Shown here one piece after another: positions 50,099 through 61,600 of a DNA stretch of 64,000 nt. Within the stretch, counting starts at the first letter, position 1, and each line of letters starts with the position of its first letter. Below the pieces are notes generated by a model. That model was not told the DNA's origin and did no database searches. It worked only from the letters and a program-made list of their open reading frames with translations. Both the position numbers and the translations under genes were made by a program. The stretch is from a virus. Location of the stretch: the IMG/VR virus record IMGVR_UViG_3300005095_000008, positions 1 through 64,000 of that record; one strand, given 5' to 3'.

Positions 50099-53000
50099 TC
50101 ATGAATTGTTTTCTAATTCATTTAAACGTTTTTCCAAAGCGTCTATTAAGTTTTGTTGTTTTTCTGCTGTTTCGATTAAAACGTCAATTCGCTTATCTTG
50201 TTCATTAATGTGCGAATCTAATTCTTGGATCGCTTTGGTAACAATTGGCATAAGCTCTGCGTATGCAATTGTATATTTTTCTGGATTTATATCGTCAAAT
50301 AAGCTTGTGTCTTTAAGTACTGGAAATTTCTCAATAAGCTCTTTGAAATCTTGCGCGATAAAACCAATTTGTGTTCCTTTTCGACCAGGTGAACCATCAC
50401 GTCTGTTCCATTCAAATGTTGAAGGCTTTAAGAACCTAATCGCGTCTAACCCAACAGGAATCTCTTGAATGTTTTTCTTATCACGTTTATCAGAGAGAGA
50501 TGATATTGATGAAACGTTACATCGTAAGGTTTCAATAGTTGAATCTCCTAAAACAACGACATTGCTTTCGCTCGCGCTGTTTGGTTCTGCGTTATAACCT
50601 AGTAATGTAACATAACTTCCAGTAAGGCCAGTGTTACCAGAATAAGCGCCTACAACAGTACATTTTTCTCCGCCTTTCCAGCTTCCTCCTGCGTCGTAAC
50701 CAATAAGCGTATTATAATTACCGATATCATCACTATCTGGAATACCGGCAAACGCGCCTATTGCTGTGTTTGCGACACTATCTTCAATTAGACTTACTGA
50801 ACCTCCTAATGCTTTTCTACCGTATGTTGTTGTATTTTCTACCATACTAATATATTTAACTGTCGATAGGCTTCCGTTAGCTTCTGTTGCGTTAACCAAA
50901 ACTCTAGAATTTCGATGTGTAAATGAACTAATAGCAGAACCATATTCTACTGTACTAGTTGTAACCATAAGAGATGAAGACGGGATTGTATTATTTTGCA
51001 TATTTGCTGTTAATAACACATAACTATCGGCCGATACGATGTTCCATTCTGTGTTCATGCTGGCTACGCTATCATAACCATTCCTATCACGCAGCCATTC
51101 CCATAGATAATCAGCTCTATCTGGTTCTCCAGCATGTGTTTGCACACAAGAGTCAGAAACAAGCTGTAAACCTGCTTGATTTGTCTTTCGTCTTAAGCGG
51201 AATCCTGGACCATAAATAACATCTTGCTCTAACCCAACACCAGACTCAATAGATCCTGCAAAGTAGTTAGGAACATCACTATGGATATAAACGCCATATG
51301 TCGAACCGCTAAGTTCGTCGTCGTAAGACCCGTAAAATAAATATGATTTTTCACATTGATCTGCATAAGAAAAATCTATACGACTTTTAACTCCGTATGC
51401 GGTATTTAAAGTAGCAGCGTGACTGTCTATATGAACAAAACCATATAAACCTGTTGCTATATATGTACCATTATCATTATCAACATCAATATCGTCAGTA
51501 ACCCAATATTCAAAATGTCCAGCAGTTGCTTCTCCTGAACGTCCTGCTGTAGGACTTTTTGTAATATATGTTTTTACTCCAATCTCTTTGCTAAATGCAT
51601 TTACGCTATCGATAGTATTTGTATTCTTTACACTAAGACGATTTATCGTTCCATATACTTCATATGGCTCACTTGTTTCTTGCGTAATTAAATAGTTATA
51701 CAAACCTGTGATACTATCAGGAGCTCCTGTGTTGTGATATGCGATATTATATAAACCTTTACCATGTGTAAAATCATCACCAAATTCACTATAGTTAACA
51801 AATGATTCAAATATTAAGTCGTTGTCATTTCTTTCTGTATTTCCTGCAAAACGTGTATCGAAGTATAGATGTCTATACGTGCGAGTATCTGTAAGCGACG
51901 CAGCATTATCTAATCTGAATGTCTTACGATTAAAGATTATTGAATCGTCTATCCCATCATTAGTAATATCATAATAACGTGTATCGATAGGATTGCCATT
52001 AATAGCCCAATAATCTTTACCATCGTTATAGACCCATTCAATATACGACATAAGTGTATCGTTAACATGCGGTTGAATTGTAAATTTTTCACCTGTGTCG
52101 TATAAATTTAAAATAACGTCTGTATTGTTACCATTTAATGTGTATAGTCCCAATTCATTATGTTTTAATATACTAAACTTGTCGTCTCTATCGCCAATGT
52201 ATAATTGACCTTTAAGATAACTTTCAACGTCACTATCGATGTATATGCCATACACATTTTCATTAACAGTGCTATTGTATTTACCATAGAATAAATACGA
52301 CGCGTCTACATTATCAACGTTATTAAAGTTTAATTCTGCATTATACCCATATACGCTATTAAAAGTTGCAGTGGTACTTTGTACGTCAATTATTGATCTA
52401 ACACCATATGCATTTGTAGCACCATTATCCACGTCCGTATCACTGTTATAATACGTTAATGCATTATAGGAACCAATCATTTCATATGTTGAATCTGACG
52501 TTGGAGATTTCTTAATCCTAACAGACGATCCGATTTCAGAACTCACGCCATCGATATGTGTTGCATCTAAATTAATATCAATATCAATACCTAACAGTTT
52601 ATCGATAACTGTTCCTGGATATGATTGCATAAAGTTATTTATACCAACGGCGTTCGTCAAGTTTTGTGTGCCAAGTATAAATTTATTATTAATACCAATA
52701 GCTGCTGTAGCGTCTGTACCTACTGCCGTAGTGTTAGAAAAACCAGATACGATATAGGTTTTATCATTAAGATCTGTGTTGTTTATAAATACACTACTTA
52801 AACCAAAATGAGCAGTATCTACATCGCCACCTAAAGTTTGATCTCCGCTTAATGTTAGTGATTTAATGTTAAAACCACGTAACGTCAATGGTGTTGTTAA
52901 CTGTACATCATATGTAATTGTGTCAATCTCATGACCATTATATTTCCATATGTCAGCACCTCTTGTATAATCATTTTTATACCACTCAATAGTCTTACCG

Positions 53001-55516
53001 TTAGTAGGTGTAATAGTAAATTTACTATTATCATCTGTCATATCCATTTTAACAGATGTATCTGACGACATAAACTCTAATTCGTTACTATATAGCCTTA
53101 AATAATTTTGTGTGGCTAAATCACCTATCTTCCATTCTTTACTCGTAGGCGTTTCAATTATATCGCTTGCTTTTAATACTATATTGCCGTTTTGGAATAA
53201 CTCTAATACGCCATCTCCATTTTGTCGGATACCAGTGCCTGCATCGCCTAGAATGATAGCTTTATCATTATTTAAACTAGAGCCATAACCTGCAGTTCCT
53301 ATTCCGATTAATAAAGAGCCACCAAGGTAATTGTTGATTACAGATTCAATATATATACCCCAGGAGTAGTCGGCTAATTTGCCAGTTACTGCTCCATAAT
53401 ATAAAATTGAATTCGACATTACACTATCTGCTGTATTATATACATTAGCTTCATTTACAACAACAGTTCGTTGGTTAGAGTTACTATTATTCGATATGAA
53501 ACGACTACTAGAAACAACCGCATACTCTATGCCATTATCATTACCAGAATCACTAGCCTCAATTTCAATTATATTTTCATTTCCATATGCAAAAGTTAAA
53601 TTAGACGATACTGCTTTACTAACGATTCTATTTCTATTTCCTACCAATACTGTTTCTGATGTTGCATGTGTAGCATAATCAAATATCTCACTCAATGTGT
53701 TATAAAACTTTCCTACAACATCGCCATTACTAAGAATATTAGTCTTCGTATAGCTATTTTCAACATTCTTCACAGTATTATTAATTTGTGTTGTTGAAAG
53801 TTTATGACGCAATACACCATCGACTGGTTCATTTACAAATAGCTCGCTGCTATCTTTAGTTAAGTCAAATGTATAAGTTGTTGTATCTAAAACAATATTA
53901 TCTGTTAGTGCTGAATAATTACCTATATAGCTATGATTATCTGTTAAAGTAACATCATCAGCAGTTAACACTAATGATTTATTATATAAGATACTGTCAC
54001 TATCGTTAACATTAAATGTATTTATATAGCTGTATGTTTCTATTGGATTATCGTCAATTAACCAAGCGCTTCTTTGAAGTACGCTGTCATAATGAACATA
54101 TTCTAATATCGACCCTGTTATATCGTTTAAAAGTGGTCTAAATTGGAAACCTGCGCTCGTTGATTTTTGTTCGATATGTAACCATTGCACAGTATCGGTT
54201 AAACTTACTGCAGAATCACTTACTCTAACTTCATTATTCGTATTTAGATTTTGTATAATTAATGTTTGATCTGGAATAAATACATAATCTGTTGTATAAG
54301 AGATAACTTTCGCATCATTAACATATAAACGCATACTGGTTGAGTCTGTTGCAATACCAGTCGTTCCTGTCTGGAATGCTAAAGAATTTTCGACAAGGTT
54401 GCCTCTTGCTATAGCGTCCCTACCAATCGTAACATTTGTTTTTGTCCAAATCGTATCTCCGATACCGACCGATGGAACACCATAAGTGCACCAAAGTAAT
54501 TGGTGTCCTTTAGCATACAACTTATTGTCGACGTCATCGTTATATTTATACAGAAGACCATAAAAGTTATTATAGTCAGTACCGTCATCATTTAACGCGT
54601 TATATCGCGATACACCCCATACATTTGTTAACTTATCAGAATTAAAGCCAGGTCCGTACAAACCAGAATTAGAAATAGAACTATTTTGAAAAATCTTTCC
54701 TGATAATCTCGTATCGATATCGCTACGAAGTAATTGATACGCATGAACACCATCTACCTTATCGGCATCCAAACCACTACCAGACCCATCTCCACTACTC
54801 AACGCGCTAAGTAAACTCTCTGCTGGCAAACTCTCTGCTAATTGAGCAGGTGTACTCATTCTTACATAGTTATCTGTGCTATTATCGCCTTGCTCTACCT
54901 GTGTTAAAATATAACCAATATTATCATTTGTTTCAGTATTCGTTAGTCTTACTGTATTAACTGTAATGTCAGCATTAGAATCTCTAACAGCAATCGTGTT
55001 TGGAACGCTATAGGTATTGATAGACGCACCTGTCATATTTAATGCTGTATCAGCCATGATGTTTAAAATATTAAAACAATCATTTTCTAAATCATGTTCA
55101 ATGTGATATACAAAACCTGGCTTTAAAAACCCATTCTCAAGTTCTGCACCATTTCGTTTTAATGGTTTCTTATTAGAACTTCCTAATATTTGTATTGTTA
55201 CAGCACTAGTGTTTGTTTGTTCTACTTGGAACTTAAATGAACAATTCGTTGTTTCTATATAGCTTGCATTTGTTTTTCCATATTTATTTTCTAATATCAA
55301 ATCATTGTCGCCCGTTGCTTTAAATACGTTTTGCAGACGTAATTCATTTATAGCATAAACGAGCTCTTTAGATCCAAATGCAGCATAATCATTAGTTGCT
55401 TCGTTTAGTATTTCTTTTAAATTATCTACAACTGTATTAATTTCTGTTGAATATATCTGTCCTTGATGCGACGCATCATAGTCTTGTTTACGTTCGATAT
55501 TTCTAATGCTAGCCAT
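50099..55516 (-). CDS. Giant tail fibre with C-terminal S74 chaperone domain (1805 residues)
   Basis: An 1805-residue fibre. Residues 1-155 match the N-terminus of the 2040-residue fibre and probably anchor it to the virion. The long body is beta-rich with recurring (Y/W)G(I/V)YI(D/E/H)S...NY..GS units (coded near 51258, 52213 and 53320) and one ILGDAGTGIRQNGDGVLELF module. Near the end are NTAIGAFAG/NTLIGYDAGG repeats. The last 140 residues are an S74-type intramolecular chaperone: SDKRDKKNI (Ser of the self-cleavage site), GFIAQDF and YAELMPIVTKAIQEL, followed by a coiled coil. Such domains fold the trimer and then cut themselves off. Confidence 0.88.
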   Translation of the reverse strand: MASIRNIERKQDYDASHQGQIYSTEINTVVDNLKEILNEATNDYAAFGSKELVYAINELRLQNVFKATGDNDLILENKYGKTNASYIETTNCSFKFQVEQTNTSAVTIQILGSSNKKPLKRNGAELENGFLKPGFVYHIEHDLENDCFNILNIMADTALNMTGASINTYSVPNTIAVRDSNADITVNTVRLTNTETNDNIGYILTQVEQGDNSTDNYVRMSTPAQLAESLPAESLLSALSSGDGSGSGLDADKVDGVHAYQLLRSDIDTRLSGKIFQNSSISNSGLYGPGFNSDKLTNVWGVSRYNALNDDGTDYNNFYGLLYKYNDDVDNKLYAKGHQLLWCTYGVPSVGIGDTIWTKTNVTIGRDAIARGNLVENSLAFQTGTTGIATDSTSMRLYVNDAKVISYTTDYVFIPDQTLIIQNLNTNNEVRVSDSAVSLTDTVQWLHIEQKSTSAGFQFRPLLNDITGSILEYVHYDSVLQRSAWLIDDNPIETYSYINTFNVNDSDSILYNKSLVLTADDVTLTDNHSYIGNYSALTDNIVLDTTTYTFDLTKDSSELFVNEPVDGVLRHKLSTTQINNTVKNVENSYTKTNILSNGDVVGKFYNTLSEIFDYATHATSETVLVGNRNRIVSKAVSSNLTFAYGNENIIEIEASDSGNDNGIEYAVVSSSRFISNNSNSNQRTVVVNEANVYNTADSVMSNSILYYGAVTGKLADYSWGIYIESVINNYLGGSLLIGIGTAGYGSSLNNDKAIILGDAGTGIRQNGDGVLELFQNGNIVLKASDIIETPTSKEWKIGDLATQNYLRLYSNELEFMSSDTSVKMDMTDDNSKFTITPTNGKTIEWYKNDYTRGADIWKYNGHEIDTITYDVQLTTPLTLRGFNIKSLTLSGDQTLGGDVDTAHFGLSSVFINNTDLNDKTYIVSGFSNTTAVGTDATAAIGINNKFILGTQNLTNAVGINNFMQSYPGTVIDKLLGIDIDINLDATHIDGVSSEIGSSVRIKKSPTSDSTYEMIGSYNALTYYNSDTDVDNGATNAYGVRSIIDVQSTTATFNSVYGYNAELNFNNVDNVDASYLFYGKYNSTVNENVYGIYIDSDVESYLKGQLYIGDRDDKFSILKHNELGLYTLNGNNTDVILNLYDTGEKFTIQPHVNDTLMSYIEWVYNDGKDYWAINGNPIDTRYYDITNDGIDDSIIFNRKTFRLDNAASLTDTRTYRHLYFDTRFAGNTERNDNDLIFESFVNYSEFGDDFTHGKGLYNIAYHNTGAPDSITGLYNYLITQETSEPYEVYGTINRLSVKNTNTIDSVNAFSKEIGVKTYITKSPTAGRSGEATAGHFEYWVTDDIDVDNDNGTYIATGLYGFVHIDSHAATLNTAYGVKSRIDFSYADQCEKSYLFYGSYDDELSGSTYGVYIHSDVPNYFAGSIESGVGLEQDVIYGPGFRLRRKTNQAGLQLVSDSCVQTHAGEPDRADYLWEWLRDRNGYDSVASMNTEWNIVSADSYVLLTANMQNNTIPSSSLMVTTSTVEYGSAISSFTHRNSRVLVNATEANGSLSTVKYISMVENTTTYGRKALGGSVSLIEDSVANTAIGAFAGIPDSDDIGNYNTLIGYDAGGSWKGGEKCTVVGAYSGNTGLTGSYVTLLGYNAEPNSASESNVVVLGDSTIETLRCNVSSISSLSDKRDKKNIQEIPVGLDAIRFLKPSTFEWNRRDGSPGRKGTQIGFIAQDFKELIEKFPVLKDTSLFDDINPEKYTIAYAELMPIVTKAIQELDSHINEQDKRIDVLIETAEKQQNLIDALEKRLNELENNS

Positions 55517-55551
55517 TATTGTATCCTTTTTTATATTTATAGTGGTTAAAC

Positions 55552-55559
55552 TAATTCAA
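55552..55559 (-). promoter_or_regulatory. TTGAATTA box upstream of 1805-residue fibre
   Basis: TTGAATTA on the minus strand, 35 nt before the start at 55516. A TATAAATA sequence lies between them and could instead be the -10 element. The same TTGAATTA is upstream of the paralogous fibre. Confidence 0.35.
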
Positions 55560-55585
55560 TAAAATGGTCTATGAACCAAAATACG

Positions 55586-55613
55586 CTATAGAGTACCATA
55601 TGGTACTCTATAG
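55586..55613 (-). terminator. ATAT-capped terminator
   Basis: Perfect 12-bp stem (left arm CTATAGAGTACC) with an ATAT loop directly after the 2040-residue fibre gene. Sequence identical to 50070-50097. Confidence 0.85.
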
Positions 55614-55614
55614 G

Positions 55615-58600
55615 TTAATTGTTTTCTAGTTCTTCGATTCTAGATGTAAGGTCATTGATGACTGATAGCAGTTCTGAAATTGTTTTTTGTTGTTGTTCTA
55701 CTTTTTCATCTAGCTCTTGAAGTGCTTTTGTAAGAACTGGAATCATGGCTGTTTCAGTAATGATAAGTCTTTCTTTATTCTTATCTTTTACTATTACATT
55801 TTCACCAAAGTATTCTAATTCTTTCTCAAGCACTTCTTGTGCACCAAACCCATAATGCTTTATAGTATCTTTTTTGGTACCATCAGGTTTTCTATCTTCG
55901 TATCTAAATCTATCATCATAGACATACGATATTGGTCTAAGTTCTTTTACAAATTCCAATGATGATGGTAATGTTTCTATATCTGTTTTATCTCGTAAGT
56001 CAGATGGTGTATCCCATTGAACTTTACACAGAGCAGATGTGATGTTAGCATTACCCATAATGATTTGGTTATCATCTAAGATATCAAAATCACCTTGACC
56101 ATCACCTGCTTGATAACCGATCGCAATAGAGTTTGTAACTGTTACTTCTTCTTCTGGACCAACATCATTACCAATAAACACACATTCAACAAGATCAAGA
56201 CATGTATTCGCAGACCAATGTCCTATTACAACGCTATCTTTATAATAAGAGTTTTTAGACATAGTGTTAGTACCTATCGCAATATTGTGCTGCGAGAAGT
56301 ATGGTGTTTTTAAAGCGTTAGATCCGATTGCGATATTATTATAGTGCGCGTCTACATATCTGTTATTATCAGAGTCAGTCGGTTCTGGTGTTGGACTATA
56401 AAATGCATAATCGCCAATGGCGATATTCTTAGAGCTATCATTACCATCAACTCCTGGAGCCATCATACCCATTGCGTATGCGCCAACAGCCGTATTAAAC
56501 TGTTGTATAGCGTCAGATGTGCCTGTGTATGATAATGCATGATAGCCAATAGCAATTGCATAGCTTAGTATATTTGCATTTAATCCTGCGTTAAGACCAA
56601 TAAAAGAGTCATAATAACTTACGTCAATGATTGGTTCGATAGATCCTGCCATGTATTTTAAACGCCGACTTGATAATATAAGCTCACTATCGTAGGAATC
56701 ATTTAACGTTATAGAAAACGTACTTGTGTCTGTACCGATGCCATTATTCGCAATAATCTCTCCACCAAAATACGATGGAAAATTACCATCGATATATATA
56801 CCGTATATCTTGCTTGTATTAGAGCTATATGTAGAATTACCATAAAACATAGCTGCTGTTCCAAAATCTCCAGAATCAGAATCAATGTTTATAGTCGACA
56901 TATAACCAGCTAATATATCGCTTGTAGCGTATTCTGAATCTATTTGAATTTTAGATCTAAACCCGCTTATGGTGTCAGCGCCATTATCATATGCATTATC
57001 ATCATCATCTGATTTAGAGAAATAGTCAATATCAATAAGAACATCATTTCCTATAAGAACACCAGAGTGTTTACTTCTAGGGTCTTTATTTAACGATACC
57101 TTAGACCCATAGAAATTTGTTATTTCGTTAAAGTCTAAACATGTTGTCGTAAATTGTGTTCCTATCAAACTTGTTATGACCGATGCGTTAGATGATGCTG
57201 ACAAACTTAACATTGTTTCATAAGAATTTTCTTTTCTAGCGTCATAAGATATTGTTAAAGGACCTCCTAAATATGAAAATGCTGTTGACGGTAAATATAA
57301 GTTATATGCTATCGATGGTGTGTTCGTCTCATATCTACCTTCATATAAGGCGTAAATGTTATTAGCGTCATCGTATGTGATATTAATACGAGAAGAATGT
57401 CCATACGCTTCTGTATAGATATTTTCTGGGTTCTGTACATCTAAACTTGAGACTGTTCCTACTATACTTTCAGCATCATTTCTGCCAGTATCAGCAATAT
57501 CCTGAACTCTTACCACATTATATGCGCCCCATAATTTACCACTAAGAGACGGATTTACTGATTTTATTACTTCTGATTTGCTTCCAATAAAAACACCGTC
57601 ATCATAACTACTTGTTAATAGATCAATTTTAGAATATGTTGCGACCGTCTCAGTGTACACTTGAGCATCTGACTCGATAGTAAGTTTGTTATTAATCCCA
57701 AAAACATTTTCACACGACATTGCTTCTAATACAGTTTCATTTAGTATCGTATTTGCCGCAGTCAAATCCGTAGCGAATTTAGTATATTTCTTATATGCGT
57801 TAACAGTTAGTGTGTTACTGTTTAATGTTGTATCAGGAGAGTATGAATTAAAATTATAGGTAATGTTATGTATTGTATCTTCACTAATATCTACTGTACC
57901 ATTATCACAATTAAAAATGATAGATTGTGCCGTGCTCGAGTCCGATGCAAACTCGTAATCAAGCGTTCCGCTATCAGTAACAGAACTATCTGAACCAACA
58001 ACATCGCCTTCTAAAAGAATGCGTTTATCGTTAATTGTCCAGTAATCTCCATTATCACCATCATTCCTCCATTTTAACGAACTAAATGACGTACTGTTAT
58101 CTTTAGGTGTTATTTCAAAAATTGGGTCAACGTCATATAAGTTAAGATATATACGCAAATCATTATTTGACGCGCCCTTCAATGTTATTTCGTTACGACG
58201 AATTGTAGTGCGTTTATCGTCTTCCATACCTATCGTTAAAGTAGTATCGTTATACATATAGACATTATTTGTACTATCAAATATTAATCTATCAATTCCA
58301 TTATTCGCCATTGCAAAGAAACCAGTCGTGTTAATTCTTGAAGACGTGTTTCTAAAATCAATATCCTTTGGAATAGACATGGTATCTGTAGTAAACTCAT
58401 ATCTATACGCTATAGCGCCATCTGCTTGCAGACCTGGGTTAATAACTATATTACCATCAGCTGTAACTAAATTGTACTCTGACGTAATCTCTTCTACCGT
58501 ATCAAAGCCTAAATCTGTCGCTAAATCTAGCAAATACACATTGGTGCGAATACGTTCTCCAGCATGTGTCATAAATATAGAGTCTGACGCGTATACGAGA

Positions 58601-61600
58601 CCACCTTGGTTCGTTACACGTCTTATTGAGAATGAATTATCACTCCCATTATAACGCATAATATATTCACCTACTTCTGCACCACTATAGATAGACCCTC
58701 TAAGGTAGTTTGGTACATTAGAGTCAATATAGACACCATAGCTGTTAGGTAGTATTGGACCATCATATATTCCGTAATAGAGTGCGTTTCTATTACTGCC
58801 TACGCCATCTTGTGAAGTTATTTTAGCATAATTAGCATATAAAGTATTAAATGTATTTTCACTACTACCTGTGCGTATATTAGAATATGTTCCAGCAACA
58901 TCGACTGCGCCATTATCATGGTCTGAATCTACGATATAAACTTCATTATATGCCGCCCTAATATAGCCAGAATCCTTTACAGATGCGTCGCTCTTAAGAA
59001 CTCTATTATATACTCCAATAGTGTTATTTTGTGGTGATGTAGAGTATAAATACACGTTATTGCGAGTTCCATAAATTGCTCCAGTAACTTTAGCATCGTT
59101 TTTAATATATAAAACACTTCTTACTGATGTAGCATACACATACTCACCAGAATTAAGTTTTGGATAAATCATATAATTTGTTACATCATAACAGCTAGTA
59201 TTATAATATGCGTTATCGTACATATTGTAAGCATAAAGTTTTTTATCGTTTAAATCTACAATTGGTTCATAATTTAAAAAACGATATGTGACTTTATGTT
59301 CTCTATCGTCTGTTAATGTAAAATCACCAGTAATCGTTACTGCTTTATTTTCAAATGTTCTGTATTCGTCACTAAACCCTATTGCTGTATCCCGTCGAAT
59401 TGTATCAATTTCGTTATCGTTATAGATCCAAATATCAGTTTTTCGTAGAGAATCATCTCTAACCCATTCTAATGTTTTTTTGTAACTATCATTTACAGAC
59501 GGACGCATAATAAATCCACTACAGTTATCTCTGTTGTTAAGTTCCATTTCAACGACATCGATACCGTCATTTGTTCCGAGATAAATATTATTGCTGTTGG
59601 AAATAATTGTGTATAGACTACCATCATTTTGTCCGAATTTCCACATATGACCTTTAGCGTTTACATTGCTACCTGTAGCTTGTAGAAATATATTACTATC
59701 GTGGAATAACTCTAATACACCATCTCCATTTTGTCTAATGCCTGTACCAGAGTCTCCTAAGATCAATGCTTTACTATTATCCATACTAGAAATACTAGAT
59801 GTTCCAATTTGTACAGAGCCTGCAAAGTAGTTAGGTGTATCTGAATCGATATAAATACCCCATGCATTCTGTAAAATAGTATTTTCCATATATGAACCAT
59901 AAAACAACGCATTAAAATTAGAAGTTACTTCCCCATTCGTTTCGATACGCGATGATGTCCCAATAATCGAATCAAATGTATTGTTGTTGTTACCAGCATA
60001 AATTTTAGAATACGTAGCAACAATATCGGCAGCGCCATTATCATGGTCAGCTTCTGTGATGTATATTTCATTATGCGTTGCTCTAATATATCCAGAATCC
60101 TTTACAGATGTGTCGCTCTTAAGAACTCTATTATAAGAACAGACAGTATGGTTTTGTTGCTCGCTAGAAAAACTATATACGTCATTACGCATACAATATA
60201 TCACATCACTTACTTTTGAATCATTTTTTAAATGTGTAATATTCATACTGCCATATATATAATTATAATTTCCTTCTTCTAAAACTGGATAATTATAAAC
60301 ATTTGTTACACTATATGCGTCATTATGGTAATGTGCTTCGTTATAAATATTTTCTATAAAAAAGTTATAACCATTTGTATCTACATTTGCTTCATAATCG
60401 AACAACAAATATTGATTTCTATGTAACGCATCGTTAGTGAGTGTTACGTCACCTATTGCTGTTGTGAATTGACTTTTCAACGAAATCGTAGCGTCATAAA
60501 CAGTAAATGTTAAATTAGCGTCAATTGTAGCAATTTCATTACCATTATATGTCCAAATATCTGTTCCTCTGGTGCTATCGAATTTAACCCACGAAAGTCT
60601 TTTATAGTCCGTACCACTTTCATCACTTTGCGAAATGTTAAACGCACTACCATCGTCAAGAAGATTCATACGTATAGTTGTGTCTGGAGAAATAAAATTA
60701 ATTTCGTTTTTATATAAATTTAAATAAAGTTTATTATAAATATCACCAATGCGCCAAGTTCTCGGTGTAGGTGTTTCTATTGCATTAGAGTTAGCTTGTA
60801 AAAATATATTTTCATCTTGAAAGAACTCTAATACGCCTGTGCCATTTTGTCTAATGCCTGTACCAGAGTCTCCTAAGATCAATGCTTTACTATTATCTAA
60901 AGCACCAAATAAATTACACGTGCCAATACCTAACGAATTTGCGGTCCAAATACTATCTCCTATAGAAACCGTAGGCGTTCCGTTATTAGCCCATACAAAT
61001 TGATGTCCACCAGCCATTTCACCATATGTGCCATTATTAGAATGGTAATATGCTGCACCATATAAATTTCCAAAGTCACTGCCGTTAGCGTTTAGATAAT
61101 ACGCTTCTCCAATTGACCAAATATGACTCACTTTTGTAGAATCATATACGCCATATAAACCAGCTGTTCTATTGTCCGTGTCGCCTTGTGTTATTTTACC
61201 ATAAATTTTATCATCAATATCACTTCGTAGGTATTGATCTGCTGTTACACCACCTAATGTATCGATACCATCTACATATGTGCTAATAATATTATAACAA
61301 TTATTATCTTTATCGTGCTCTATCTCGTAGACCATGCCAGCTTTAATGTCACCAGCTTCTAATGAGTTCCCATTTTTATATAGTGGTTTTGATAGTGCGC
61401 TACCAGTGATTTTAATTTCTACTTCGCCAGTATTGTCTTCTTCAGCTTGAAACTTAAAAATACAACTAGAATTTAAAATATAACTCGCATTTGTTTTACC
61501 ATATTTATTCTCTAGTGTTAGTTCATTTGTACCAGTTGCTTTAAATACTGACTTTAACCTCAATTCATTTAATGCATAGACCAACTCTTTCTCACCAAAG

